DNA of 64,000 nucleotides from an uncultured Muribaculaceae bacterium (GTDB taxonomy: Bacteria > Bacteroidota > Bacteroidia > Bacteroidales > Muribaculaceae), in contig CAJUFH010000005.1 in the NCBI GenBank assembly GCA_910585755.1, positions 24,890 through 88,889 on the forward strand. The letters run 5' to 3'. The notes beneath the pieces were generated by a model that saw only the letters and a list, made by a program, of their open reading frames with translations, did no database searches and was not told the DNA's origin. Both the position numbers and the translations under genes were made by a program. Below are positions 53,437 through 61,640 of this stretch, piece by piece; positions within the stretch are counted from its first letter, which is position 1; each line of letters begins with the position of its first letter.

Positions 53437-54192
53437 GTGCGGTATGATTTTCATTCCGAGCACAGCCCCCTTATAGGTATAGATTTTATCACGAATAACT
53501 TCATACGCCGGATTAGGGGTGTCTGGGGCAAGAATGTGGCGTGTTATCGGATAAGAGACTAAATCAGCGAGTTGCAGACCTATGACATTGTCTTTTTTAT
53601 AGTTGAAAATGAATCTGCCAAGACGCGAGACTATCCGCTCGGCAGTAATCCATTTGGTTCCATTCGCTCGCAGTCGGTTGTAATAATTCAGTAGGGCTCT
53701 GTCTTGTTTTACGCCTCTCCTCTCTATATGTATTTCAAGAGTCCCGTCCTCTGTATTATCGTCCATACAGAAAATGGCCCTCTCAATTACATATTTGAGT
53801 GAAAGTCCATAAACATCCTCGCCACGGCTGAATCTTTCGACAAATGGTTCTTTCAATATTGAGCAGCAAACAATTACAAACACATCTGACTGACCAAGTA
53901 TGTCGTTGATGCCTGTATAAAAGAGGTTTCTTGTATCGGAGTGTTGTAAAATTGAAAATGCTTTTTCTTGCTTGCGAATATCCCGAGAATGAATGATTAT
54001 ATTTTCATCGCTGAAAAATTCACGTTTAAAGTTGTTGACCGCGTTTTCTAATGCCGCAAGTTTGTCGCCAGGGACCAAGAAGCCACATAATGTGAAAATC
54101 GGGAAATTCGGATTGAATTTTTCTAATTGATGGTCCCCGCATTCATCAATATAAAGGTAATACTTTGATTTAGAGTTCCCTTCTGTTGCCAT
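53434..54192 (-). CDS. DUF3800 family protein
   Basis: A 252-residue protein starting at the ATG 54192 (MATEGNSKSKYYLYIDECGD); the track start two codons upstream is a TTG. The N-terminal YLYIDECGD and the C-terminal VIGLQLADLVSYPITRHI motifs define DUF3800, with acidic residues D16, E17, D20 and the late Asp in QLADL placed as in nuclease-like RNase H folds. A middle block (IIIHSRDIRKQEKAF) is also typical. DUF3800 genes are scattered among mobile and defence-type segments, and their activity is not established. This gene is clearly AT-richer than its neighbours, which suggests acquisition. It converges with a candidate sRNA whose terminator it shares. Confidence 0.85.
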   Translation of the reverse strand: MATEGNSKSKYYLYIDECGDHQLEKFNPNFPIFTLCGFLVPGDKLAALENAVNNFKREFFSDENIIIHSRDIRKQEKAFSILQHSDTRNLFYTGINDILGQSDVFVIVCCSILKEPFVERFSRGEDVYGLSLKYVIERAIFCMDDNTEDGTLEIHIERRGVKQDRALLNYYNRLRANGTKWITAERIVSRLGRFIFNYKKDNVIGLQLADLVSYPITRHILAPDTPNPAYEVIRDKIYTYKGAVLGMKIIPH

Positions 54193-54280
54193 AATCAAGA
54201 TATGAGCATATACGACACACTCATTCCATAGTCTTAGAATAATTAATCATCCTATGTTGTGTCTTGCGGAAACGGACAAG

Positions 54281-54895
54281 TCAGTTGCCGAGGATGCGGC
54301 GGGCGCCGAGGTAGCGGGCGGAGTAGTAGGGGGCGGAGACGCGGTCGATGCGGATTCCTCCGCCGATCGCGGCGTGGATGAAGGTGATTTCTCCGGTTTC
54401 GGGGTCGTTGCTGAGGGCCATCCCGACGTGGCCGACGCGGCCGCTCTTGGCCGAACGGCCGGTAAAGAACAGGAGGTCGCCGGGCTGCACTTCGTCGCGG
54501 CTTATTTTCTCCCCCTGGCCGTACTGGCCACCCGAAGAGGGGTTGAGGGTGTAGCCGAACTGGTTGAAGACGTAGCTTGTGAAGCCTGAGCAGTCAAATC
54601 CCTTGGGGCCTTTTCCGCCGCGGACGTAGCGGGTGCCGAGATGCTTTTTCGCAAAAGTAATCATATCGGCGACCATGCGCTGGCTTTCAGCCTCGCCGAG
54701 GTCTTCGAGTATTTCCATTCCGGCGGCCGGAACGATTTCAAAAGGGTTGGTCTTGGAAATCGAAGCGAGGTTCATTTTCTCGGCCGCGGGCAGCTCGGTG
54801 GAGGAGTGCTTTTTCTCATGTGTAGCCGGCTTGGAGGCCGCTGCGGTAAGGACGGCGGCAATCACGAAGCTGACAATCGATATAAGGTGTTTCAT
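54281..54895 (-). CDS. NlpC/P60 family cell-wall peptidase
   Basis: A 204-residue secreted protein starting at the ATG 54895 (MKHLISIVSFVIAAVLTAAA, signal peptide); an in-frame upstream extension is rejected. The NlpC/P60 domain spans about 75-200, with catalytic C102 (FDCSGFTSYVF), H156 (GRVGHVGMAL) and H174 (FIHAA). The PSSGGQYGQGEKISRDEVQP segment and QPGDLLFF strand are standard. It should cut peptidoglycan stem peptides (D-Glu to diamino acid linkages) in the periplasm. There are no SH3 or LysM targeting domains. It has its own promoter (54992-55022, minus) with a leader of about 90 nt. Confidence 0.94.
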   Translation of the reverse strand: MKHLISIVSFVIAAVLTAAASKPATHEKKHSSTELPAAEKMNLASISKTNPFEIVPAAGMEILEDLGEAESQRMVADMITFAKKHLGTRYVRGGKGPKGFDCSGFTSYVFNQFGYTLNPSSGGQYGQGEKISRDEVQPGDLLFFTGRSAKSGRVGHVGMALSNDPETGEITFIHAAIGGGIRIDRVSAPYYSARYLGARRILGN

Positions 54896-54991
54896 TCGTA
54901 GCAAAATCAAAACCGCTTTTTCGCGGCGCTTTTCCATTTTCGCATCTGCTGTCCGGCAGTCGCTTTTTGTGGCTGTTTTTTGTTGGCGATG

Positions 54992-55022
54992 CAAATATAG
55001 TGATTTTCAGCCCCTGACGCAA
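54992..55022 (-). promoter_or_regulatory. Bacteroidetes-type promoter for the NlpC/P60 gene
   Basis: On the minus strand, TTG (55022-55020), 20 bp, TATATTTG (54999-54992) is a full consensus match. Confidence 0.8.
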
Positions 55023-55159
55023 CCCCGCCTGACGCAATAAATCCCATTTTATGTTAACATTGTTAAAATCGCCCTGTTTTCCGCGCACTCCGTAGGGCGA
55101 GTGCGCGGGTTTTTCCGCGCAATCAGGTCGGGGAAAATTTGTTTTTTAGGTCTGATTGG

Positions 55160-55189
55160 TTGATGGTAATCGGAAAATGCTTAACTTCG
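55160..55189 (+). promoter_or_regulatory. Promoter of element copy 2
   Basis: TTG (55160-55162), 19 bp, TAACTTCG (55182-55189) differs from TAnnTTTG at one position. The same arrangement (TTG, 19 bp, TAACTTTG) stands before copy 3 at 63605-63634. Confidence 0.6.
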
Positions 55190-55195
55190 CGATAC

Positions 55196-55501
55196 TGCCG
55201 GAGGTCGAGAGCGATAGCCGGCGGCAATAAATAAGAAAAGCGTGTATCTCGCTTTGTTCTTGCAAGTCTGGAATGTGGAAGTTTTAGAAATCTGCAAAAG
55301 AACATCGCAACGATAGACGCCATGGCTATGGTATGCCGTACCGCGGCAGCTGCCGGTTTCACATTATAGTGAGATCGGTATGTGCCGGGTATACGTATAT
55401 GTCCATATGGCGTGGAGTCCCGTTGCTCGTTCTTGCAGAATAGGCAGCTTCCACAGCCTCAGACTTGCGGGCGAGCGGCTACAGTGGCTCCTCGCTTTTT
55501 T
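55196..55501 (+). ncRNA. Candidate structured RNA, copy 2 of a three-copy family; upstream of BspA-like gene
   Basis: It carries the family anchors AAGCGTGTAT (55238-55247), TTCTTG (55257-55262) and ATAGACGCC (55313-55321), then ATATG-GCGTGGAG (from about 55404). The first two spacings match copies 1 and 3 to within one base for TTCTTG to TAGAYGCC. The 3' end is a long hairpin (55410-55495) with T6, a terminator or attenuator. The BspA-like gene starts 46 bp later. There is no ORF of note. Confidence 0.6.
55410..55501 (+). terminator. Hairpin plus T6 ending copy 2, possible attenuator of the BspA-like gene
   Basis: GCGTGGAGTCCCGTTGCTCG is broadly complementary to CGAGCGGCTACAGTGGCTCC followed by TCGC, and TTTTTT follows at 55496-55501. 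Confidence 0.6.
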
Positions 55502-55547
55502 GTCTGACTACGGATTCCATAGGGGTCGGGAATCCTGAGGATTACAT

Positions 55548-56987
55548 ATGAAGAACCTTATCACATTTCTTCTCTCGCTTGTTACGGCGTTTGCGGCGGG
55601 AGCTGTCACATTTTCAGTTGACGGCATCAACTACAATCTGTTATCATCCAAAGATTTGACCTGCGAAGTAATCGCGGGCGACTACTCCGGTGACATCGTG
55701 ATTCCTGAAACGGTCAGTTACGGTAACAGGGAAATCACGGTACTGAACATCGCGGATCAAGCGTTTTACGAGTGCGCCGGAATAACGTCGGTAAAACTCC
55801 CGAATACTATCCGCGTGATTGGCAAGAACGCGTTCTTCGGTTGCTCGGGACTTACCTCCCTCTCGATTCCCGGCAGCGTGTCCCAGATAAAAAAGGGTTT
55901 TGCGGGCTGCGGAATCAGGGAACTGCGTTTCGAGACGTTAATTCCCTGGGAAACCGGATGGCATTCGCTGGAATTCGGGGAGGCTACCGACGGACAGACC
56001 GCTCGTTTGAAGATTTTCGAATCCTTGAACCTCGAGAAGCTCTATATCGACCGCGCGATTCCTATGGCCAATACCGGGAGCGCATACGATCATTACAGCA
56101 GTATCGCGGCTCCTTTTAAGTATATGAATACCATTAAGGAGGTGGAGTTCGGAGAGAACTGCGAATCGGGATATTTCACTGGATGCAAAGGCCTCACAAC
56201 GGTAAAAATCCCGGCGACCGGAAAATTCATGATAAGCGATTTCGCGTTTCTGTTCTGTGACAACCTCGAAACAATCGAGGGGCTTGAGAATGTCGTGTAT
56301 TTCGGCAAAGACGCGTTGCCAAGTATGATGCTCCCGGATTTTGAGTTCAATCCCGCGGTCGAGGCAATAGGCACAGGGTCGTTTGCCGGGACTGACATAA
56401 AACGGGTTGTGATTCCCAATACCACGGTTGTGATATGGGACGAGGCGTTTCTCAACTGTCAGCAGCTGGTGACTGTCGAGCTTCACACAAATAATTTAAA
56501 AAGTGGAATATTCAGCGGATGTGAAAACATAAAGGACCTGACCTTTGGCGCCGAGGTGACCACGAGATATATACCCGATGCCTTAAAGGGTGGTACCGCA
56601 CCGAAAATCAAGAACCTGCATATCCAGGCTCCGGTGCCCCCGGACTGCTTCGGAGGCTTCGACGATGACACGTATGTGACTACCGTTCTCCACGTGCTCC
56701 CGGAAAGCCTGGAAGCGTACAAGGCTGCCAACGTATGGAAAGACTTCTGGAACATTGTCGGCGACGAGGTGGCGGGAACCGCCAGCGTCGTTATGGCAAA
56801 ATCCGACGTTGCTGTCAACGGCCACACGATACTGATGACGGCGGAGGATGGTAATGCTCTCTTCTACGTTTACGATTCCGTCGGCATGTGCGTTTATGCT
56901 GGAGGCCCGGCGGAACGAATCCTCGCAACCGGGGTCTATCTCGTTGTGCTCCCCAACGGAACAACACGCAAGTTGGCCGTTAACTAA
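55548..56987 (+). CDS. BspA-like leucine-rich repeat surface protein
   Basis: A 479-residue secreted protein with a signal peptide (1-19). Residues about 20-50 match the N-terminal strand motif of the BspA group (FSVDGINYNLLSSKDLTCEV), and about 55-400 are LRR_5-type repeats (ADQAFYECAGITSVKLPNTI, IGKNAFFGCSGLTSLSIPGS, FLFCDNLETIEGLENVVYFG). A beta domain with a sorting-type tail ends the protein (VYDSVGMCVYAGG, ILATGVYLVVLPNGTTRKLA). BspA-type LRR proteins are adhesins in oral and gut Bacteroidetes that bind host or microbial surfaces; the ligand here is unknown. A candidate attenuator RNA lies immediately upstream. A terminator follows at 57014-57045. Confidence 0.9.
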   Translation: MKNLITFLLSLVTAFAAGAVTFSVDGINYNLLSSKDLTCEVIAGDYSGDIVIPETVSYGNREITVLNIADQAFYECAGITSVKLPNTIRVIGKNAFFGCSGLTSLSIPGSVSQIKKGFAGCGIRELRFETLIPWETGWHSLEFGEATDGQTARLKIFESLNLEKLYIDRAIPMANTGSAYDHYSSIAAPFKYMNTIKEVEFGENCESGYFTGCKGLTTVKIPATGKFMISDFAFLFCDNLETIEGLENVVYFGKDALPSMMLPDFEFNPAVEAIGTGSFAGTDIKRVVIPNTTVVIWDEAFLNCQQLVTVELHTNNLKSGIFSGCENIKDLTFGAEVTTRYIPDALKGGTAPKIKNLHIQAPVPPDCFGGFDDDTYVTTVLHVLPESLEAYKAANVWKDFWNIVGDEVAGTASVVMAKSDVAVNGHTILMTAEDGNALFYVYDSVGMCVYAGGPAERILATGVYLVVLPNGTTRKLAVN

Positions 56988-57013
56988 TAACCTATAGACG
57001 ACACACACGGATG

Positions 57014-57045
57014 ACGGCGGAGGGCTTCGGCTCTCTGCCGTTTTT
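57014..57045 (+). terminator. Rho-independent terminator after the BspA-like gene
   Basis: ACGGC-GGAG pairs with CTCT-GCCGT around GGGCTTCGGCT and is followed by TTTTT. Confidence 0.75.
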
Positions 57046-57197
57046 CTTTTTCAGTGATCTATATGAATGACATTCATCCGTATTGCTATCGGCGGAAGCG
57101 ATAGGGGCGATAGAAACAAAGGGTAGCCGCGGGACGTTTTTACAGTTGAGGGTTTGTTTACTTTGCAGAAAAAAGAAAACCCTTAAAACGTTAGATT

Positions 57198-57431
57198 ATG
57201 GCAACGATGCTGATTTCGATGAATACTCCGTTCATTACCTGGTGTGTGATTGTGCTGGCCGTTATCGCCGTTATCGCGGCGCGTGTCGGCCACCATATTT
57301 ATATCGGCCGGAAGGATGGTACCCGGCGCGTGCCTCTTTTCAGTATGAGCCAGGAGCGCGAGGAATTTTTCGTGCCCGGCGACAAACCTGTTTACTCCGA
57401 AGACGATTATGACGACCCTTATGACGACTGA
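57198..57431 (+). CDS. Small membrane protein preceding a ThrE-type transporter
   Basis: A 77-residue protein with one hydrophobic segment (about 12-32: FITWCVIVLAVIAVIAARVG) and a basic, then strongly acidic tail (YSEDDYDDPYDD). Codon use matches neighbours and the gene overlaps the start of the ThrE-like gene by 23 bp, so it is translated from the same message. A TTACTTTG (57158-57165, one mismatch) upstream may be its promoter. I do not recognise the family. It could be an accessory subunit of the transporter. Confidence 0.6.
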   Translation: MATMLISMNTPFITWCVIVLAVIAVIAARVGHHIYIGRKDGTRRVPLFSMSQEREEFFVPGDKPVYSEDDYDDPYDD

Positions 57432-58242
57432 GGCCGGCCGCGTGACGCCGGAAGCAGAGGCGGGATGCGCCGCTGACTGCTACCCGCTTAAAAATGTCGG
57501 GGAGTTCCTGTCGGAATACTCGGCGTGGCTCCTCGGCTGCGGTGCGACGTGTATCCGGCTGGAGCGCAATGTCAGGCGTATGGCCGCGGCGCTCGGCTGC
57601 GGAGTTGTAATGACGATTCTCCCGCGCCATGTGCATCTTACCGTCTTCAAGCCGGACCACTCGGAGAGCTATACCTGCATAGCCGACACGAGGGAGATTC
57701 CGATCAGTTTCAATATCAATACCCGTCTGAGCCGCCTGAGCTGGGCGTTGGCCGACGGCAAAATCGATTTCACGGAGGCAAGGGAGAGGTTCGCGGGCAT
57801 TATCAGCAGCCCCCCTGAAGACAGGCGGTTGGTGCTCCTGCTTGCGTCGCTTGCCAACGGGGCCTTCTGCCGTCTTTTCGGAGGGGACTGGGCGGCTGTC
57901 GGCGTGGTCGTGGCCGCGACTATGGCCGGGTTTTATATCAGGCAGTTGCTGTGCGGAAGGAAGATGGACCTCCGGGTGGTGTTCATCATCTGCGCGTTTG
58001 TCTCGTCGGTAATCGGAGCCTCGGCATCGCTTTTCGGACTAGGGACGACACCGGAGATAGCAGTCGGCACGAGCGTGCTCTACCTCGTGCCTGGTATTCC
58101 GTTCCTCAATTCGTTCAGCGACCTGCTTGCCGGGCACTATATCTGCGCGTTCTGCCGGATGACCCACGCTGTGATTCTTACCTGCTGCCTCTCGCTCGGG
58201 TTGTGCGGAGGGCTGCTGTTGATGGATATCGGTATGTTTTGA
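57409..58242 (+). CDS. ThrE-type threonine/serine exporter, large (ThrE_1/DUF1212) subunit
   Basis: A 277-residue integral membrane protein. Residues about 28-130 form the cytoplasmic ThrE_1 N-domain (YSAWLLGCGATCIRLERNVR, ALGCGVVMTILPRHVHLTV, INTRLSRLSWALADGKIDF), and about 145-275 hold five predicted membrane helices (VVFIICAFVSSVIGASASL, VLYLVPGIPFLNSFSDLLAG). An in-frame ATG at 57421 is an alternative start. In the split form of this family the partner is the ThrE_2 protein encoded immediately downstream. It should export amino acids or related small molecules; the substrate is not known for this branch. Confidence 0.88.
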   Translation: MTTLMTTEAGRVTPEAEAGCAADCYPLKNVGEFLSEYSAWLLGCGATCIRLERNVRRMAAALGCGVVMTILPRHVHLTVFKPDHSESYTCIADTREIPISFNINTRLSRLSWALADGKIDFTEARERFAGIISSPPEDRRLVLLLASLANGAFCRLFGGDWAAVGVVVAATMAGFYIRQLLCGRKMDLRVVFIICAFVSSVIGASASLFGLGTTPEIAVGTSVLYLVPGIPFLNSFSDLLAGHYICAFCRMTHAVILTCCLSLGLCGGLLLMDIGMF

Positions 58243-58252
58243 CCAGTTACTT

Positions 58253-58735
58253 ATGTTGAGTGAATTTTTCCAGGATGCTTTGTTCGCGGCGATTGCCGCT
58301 ATCGGTTTCGCCGCTATCAGCAACCCGCCCCGGAGGGCGTATCTCTATTGCGCCATTATCGCCGCAGCGGGCCATTCGGCCCGGTTTCTGCTGATGCGCC
58401 CGGAGGTAATGGGTCTGCATATCATACTCGCTACCGCTGCGGCGTCGTTGCTGGTAGGAGTCCTGGCCGTGCTTTTCTCACCGGTTGTCAAGGCTCCGGC
58501 TGAAACGTGCCTGTTCCCGTCGTTGCTGCCGATGATTCCCGGAATCTATGCCTACCGTACGGTCGGGGCGCTCGTGATGTGTCTTTACCGTAGCGGAGAG
58601 GAGTGTTTCCGCCATTACTTCTATCTCTTCGCGAGCAACGGGCTGACCTGCGCCTTCATTCTCCTGGCGATGGTCGTCGGGGCTACGATTCCTATATTCT
58701 TGTTAAAGAAAATCTCTTTCCAGGCCACAAGATAG
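58253..58735 (+). CDS. ThrE-type exporter, small (ThrE_2/DUF3815) subunit
   Basis: A 160-residue membrane protein with about five hydrophobic helices (ALFAAIAAIGFAAISNPPRR, AYLYCAIIAAAGHSARFLL, LHIILATAAASLLVGVLAVL, FPSLLPMIPGIYAYRTVGAL and FILLAMVVGATIPIFLLKK). The PMIPGIYAYR motif mirrors the LVPGIPFLNS motif of the partner, as in split ThrE systems. It starts 11 bp after the ThrE_1 gene and completes the transporter. Confidence 0.88.
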   Translation: MLSEFFQDALFAAIAAIGFAAISNPPRRAYLYCAIIAAAGHSARFLLMRPEVMGLHIILATAAASLLVGVLAVLFSPVVKAPAETCLFPSLLPMIPGIYAYRTVGALVMCLYRSGEECFRHYFYLFASNGLTCAFILLAMVVGATIPIFLLKKISFQATR

Positions 58736-58778
58736 CTAACTCTTTTTGCGTTACTCAGATACAAACATATTTTCACGC

Positions 58779-59681
58779 ATGGAATTACGCCAACTCCGCT
58801 ATTTCGCCAAACTCGCCGAGACGCTGAATTTCTCCGAAGCGTCCCGCGAGCTCTTTATAACCCAAAGCACCCTTTCGCAGCAAATCAAGCAGCTCGAACA
58901 GGAGCTTGACACCCTGCTGTTCCGGCGCGACAGCCACAACGTGGCTCTGACGGAGGCGGGGGAGGCGATGCTCCCCTACGCGATCAAGACAATCCGCGAC
59001 TCGCAGCTATGCGCAGAGCGCGTCAACGACCTTCGCGACCTGCTCGCGGGTACGCTGAACATAGGCGTCACATACTCGTTCAGCCCGATGCTGACCGAGA
59101 CGCTCCTGGAATTTATGAAGCTCTATCCCGGGGTGAAGCTCAACGTGGTCTACAAGCCTGTCGCCGAGCTGATGGAGCTGCTTGACGAGCGTGTGGTGGA
59201 TTTCGTGCTCGCTTTCCGGCCTCGCCAGGAGGCGCAGTCGATTGAGTCGCACGTCCTGTTCCAAAACTATCTGGCGGCGATTGTCAGCACGGACCATCCT
59301 CTCGCGCCGCGCGAACGCGTGACCCTGGAAGAGCTTGCCCGCTACGACCTGGCGCTCCCTTCCAAGGGGTTGCAGGCAAGATCGCATTTCGACGCGGTAA
59401 CTGCCGGACGCGGAGTCGATTTCAGGGTGAGGGTGGAGCTTAACGAGGTGAACATCCTGCTGAAGCTGATCAGCCGGAGCCGCCTGGCGACGGTCCTGGC
59501 TGAGGCTACCGCCCATAACGCCGCCGGGGTGAAGGCCGTCCCGCTCGACATTCCTGGCAACGAGATGATAGGTTGCGTCCATACCCTGCGCGACAGCTAC
59601 CGCAAACGCTCGATGCTCGAGTTGCTGCGCATGCTCAGCGAGTCGGCCGCCATCCGGGAGCGCGTCAACGCCTGGCTGTGA
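58779..59681 (+). CDS. LysR-family transcriptional regulator (OxyR/CysB-like group)
   Basis: A 300-residue protein starting at the ATG 58779 (MELRQLRYFAKLAETLNFSE). The winged helix-turn-helix occupies about 1-60 (SRELFITQSTLSQQIKQLEQ) and the periplasmic-binding-protein-like effector domain about 88-295 (TLNIGVTYSFSPMLTETLLE, VDFVLAFRPRQEAQSIES). It is complete and of normal length. There are no cysteines placed like the redox pair of OxyR, so an oxidative-stress function is not supported. The target could be the adjacent ThrE-type exporter genes 43 bp upstream or genes elsewhere; the sequence does not decide. Confidence 0.93.
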   Translation: MELRQLRYFAKLAETLNFSEASRELFITQSTLSQQIKQLEQELDTLLFRRDSHNVALTEAGEAMLPYAIKTIRDSQLCAERVNDLRDLLAGTLNIGVTYSFSPMLTETLLEFMKLYPGVKLNVVYKPVAELMELLDERVVDFVLAFRPRQEAQSIESHVLFQNYLAAIVSTDHPLAPRERVTLEELARYDLALPSKGLQARSHFDAVTAGRGVDFRVRVELNEVNILLKLISRSRLATVLAEATAHNAAGVKAVPLDIPGNEMIGCVHTLRDSYRKRSMLELLRMLSESAAIRERVNAWL

Positions 59682-59725
59682 TGAATGTTTTTGCGGCGAT
59701 GGGGCGTAATCTCGCGCTTTTTCAG

Positions 59726-59733
59726 TACCTTTG
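59726..59733 (+). promoter_or_regulatory. Probable -7 element for the LptF/G-ribBA operon
   Basis: TACCTTTG matches TAnnTTTG and lies 75 bp before the permease ATG. No TTG at the expected spacing, so a partial match. Confidence 0.45.
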
Positions 59734-59807
59734 CAGCCGAATGTCAACAACCCCGCCGCCCCCTGAGGCGCGGCGCCTAATTTCACCTCCGAGAGAACCC
59801 GACCGCA

Positions 59808-61640
59808 ATGTTCAGAGTCAAACGTCTATACAGGTTTATGCTGCGCAGTTTCCTGCCGCTGTTCCTTATGACGTTTTTCATATGCCTGTTCATCGTGCTG
59901 ATGCAGTTCCTCTGGCGCTATATCGACGACCTGGTGGGGAAGGGGCTTGAAATCCACGTGCTCGGCGAGCTGTTCTTCTACGCCGCGCTGACGATGGTTC
60001 CCATGGCGCTCCCGCTCGCGATTCTGCTCGCGTCGCTGATGACATTCGGTAACCTCGGCGAGCGGTTCGAGCTTACGGCGATGAAGGCCTCCGGGGTATC
60101 GCTTGTGAAGGTCATGCGGCCGCTGATTGTGTTTATCGCCCTGGTGGCGGTCGGCGCGTTCTTCTTCCAGAACTATGTGCTGCCGATCGCGCAGACGAAG
60201 ATGTGGACCCTCCTTTATTCCGTGCGTCAGAAATCGCCGGAGGTCGAAATTCCCGAGGGGGTGTTCTACGACCAGATTCCGGGCTACAACCTGTATGTCG
60301 AAAGCAAGAATCCCGAGACCGGGACGCTGTTCGACATGATGATTTACGACGTAAGCCGCGGATTCGACAACACGCGCGTCATCCTGGCCGATTCCGGCCA
60401 CCTGAAGATGGCCGACGACAAGGCGCATCTCTTCCTCCAGCTCTACGACGGGGAGCAGTTCGAGAACCTCCGCGACAACAACGGCGGAGGTACAACTTCG
60501 ACGGGGGCATACCAGCCATACCGCCGCGAGACATTCAAGACCAAGGAGATACTGGTCGCCTTCGACGCCAATTTCAACCGTATGGACGAGTCGGGGATGC
60601 GCAACCAGTATGTCGGCAAGAATATCGAGGAGCTTCAGGCGACAATCGACTCCGTAACCCTCCGAGTCGACTCTATCGGCAACTCCATCGGGACCTCCAT
60701 CAAGGAGTATCCCTACGCCGGGATTTCCTATTATAAGATGGACTACTCCAACCCGGAGAACCCTAAGACCGTGCGCAAGCCGGTAGCGCTCGACAAGCCG
60801 ATCGATATCGACTCAGTTTTCTACAAGGAGAAGCCCTCGATGACCCGTTCCTACCTGGCCCAGGCTCTCAGCAAGGCCCGCCAGATGAAGCAGGACTATG
60901 AGTTCCAGAGCTATACGATGGCCGACGACAAAAAGACCATCCGCCGCCACGGTATCGAGATGCACAAGAAGTTTACCCTCTCGTTCGCCTGCCTGATTTT
61001 CTTCTTTATCGGTGCGCCGTTAGGGGCGATCATACGCAAGGGGGGTATCGGCACTCCGCTCGTTATCAGCGTCTTCCTCTTCATCTTCTACTACATAATC
61101 GACAATACCGGCTACAAGATGGCCCGCGACGGCAAAGTAGAGGTGTGGGAGGGGATATGGCTCAGTTCCTTCGTGCTGCTCCCTCTCGGCGTGTTCTTTA
61201 CCTACAAGGCCGTGCGCGATTCGGCGGTGTTCAATTTCGACGCGTACAAGCTCTTCATACTCCGTCTGCGGGGCAAGCTGCGCCGCGAGCTGGAGGTCAA
61301 GGACTTCACAATGACAGAGGTAGAACCGCGGACAGCTCTCGAAGTGCTGCGGAAACTCGATTTCGCGACGGTCGAACTGACCGAGGCTTACCGCCGGCTC
61401 CCGTTCTACAAGCGGTGGTATTATATGTTGAAGCGCTTCCCGCAGCGCGACGCCGCCCAGACCGCCCTCAACGAGGCCGTCGACTATCTCTCCAATACCC
61501 GCGAGCGGCAGGTTATTCAGCTTGTAAACCTCTATCCGTTCCAACTGACGGTAAGAAACGCCGAATCGGTGCGCCGCGCTACTTCCTCTCTCGAAGCGTT
61601 GTTTAAAAAACAGTTAGAAACAAACCCAACATCAGAATAA
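59808..61640 (+). CDS. LptF/LptG-family (YjgP/YjgQ) permease
   Basis: A 610-residue membrane protein, longer than enterobacterial LptF or LptG (about 360), as usual in Bacteroidetes. Two N-terminal helix pairs (FLPLFLMTFFICLFIVLMQF, ALTMVPMALPLAILLASLMT, VFIALVAVGAFFFQNYVLPI) frame the family motif NLGERFELTAMKASGVSLVK. A large periplasmic beta-jellyroll domain (about 140-375) follows, then three C-terminal helices (FACLIFFFIGAPLGAIIRKG, LVISVFLFIFYYIIDNTGYK). The last 130 residues are a cytoplasmic extension. It should work with LptB to extract lipopolysaccharide from the inner membrane. Whether it stands for LptF or LptG cannot be told. Its stop overlaps the ribBA start by one base (AATGA-type overlap). 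Confidence 0.9.
   Translation: MFRVKRLYRFMLRSFLPLFLMTFFICLFIVLMQFLWRYIDDLVGKGLEIHVLGELFFYAALTMVPMALPLAILLASLMTFGNLGERFELTAMKASGVSLVKVMRPLIVFIALVAVGAFFFQNYVLPIAQTKMWTLLYSVRQKSPEVEIPEGVFYDQIPGYNLYVESKNPETGTLFDMMIYDVSRGFDNTRVILADSGHLKMADDKAHLFLQLYDGEQFENLRDNNGGGTTSTGAYQPYRRETFKTKEILVAFDANFNRMDESGMRNQYVGKNIEELQATIDSVTLRVDSIGNSIGTSIKEYPYAGISYYKMDYSNPENPKTVRKPVALDKPIDIDSVFYKEKPSMTRSYLAQALSKARQMKQDYEFQSYTMADDKKTIRRHGIEMHKKFTLSFACLIFFFIGAPLGAIIRKGGIGTPLVISVFLFIFYYIIDNTGYKMARDGKVEVWEGIWLSSFVLLPLGVFFTYKAVRDSAVFNFDAYKLFILRLRGKLRRELEVKDFTMTEVEPRTALEVLRKLDFATVELTEAYRRLPFYKRWYYMLKRFPQRDAAQTALNEAVDYLSNTRERQVIQLVNLYPFQLTVRNAESVRRATSSLEALFKKQLETNPTSE

Noticed and set aside
58779..59681. Naming the LysR-type gene oxyR
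   Set aside because: No cysteine pair at the positions used by OxyR and no peroxide-defence gene nearby.
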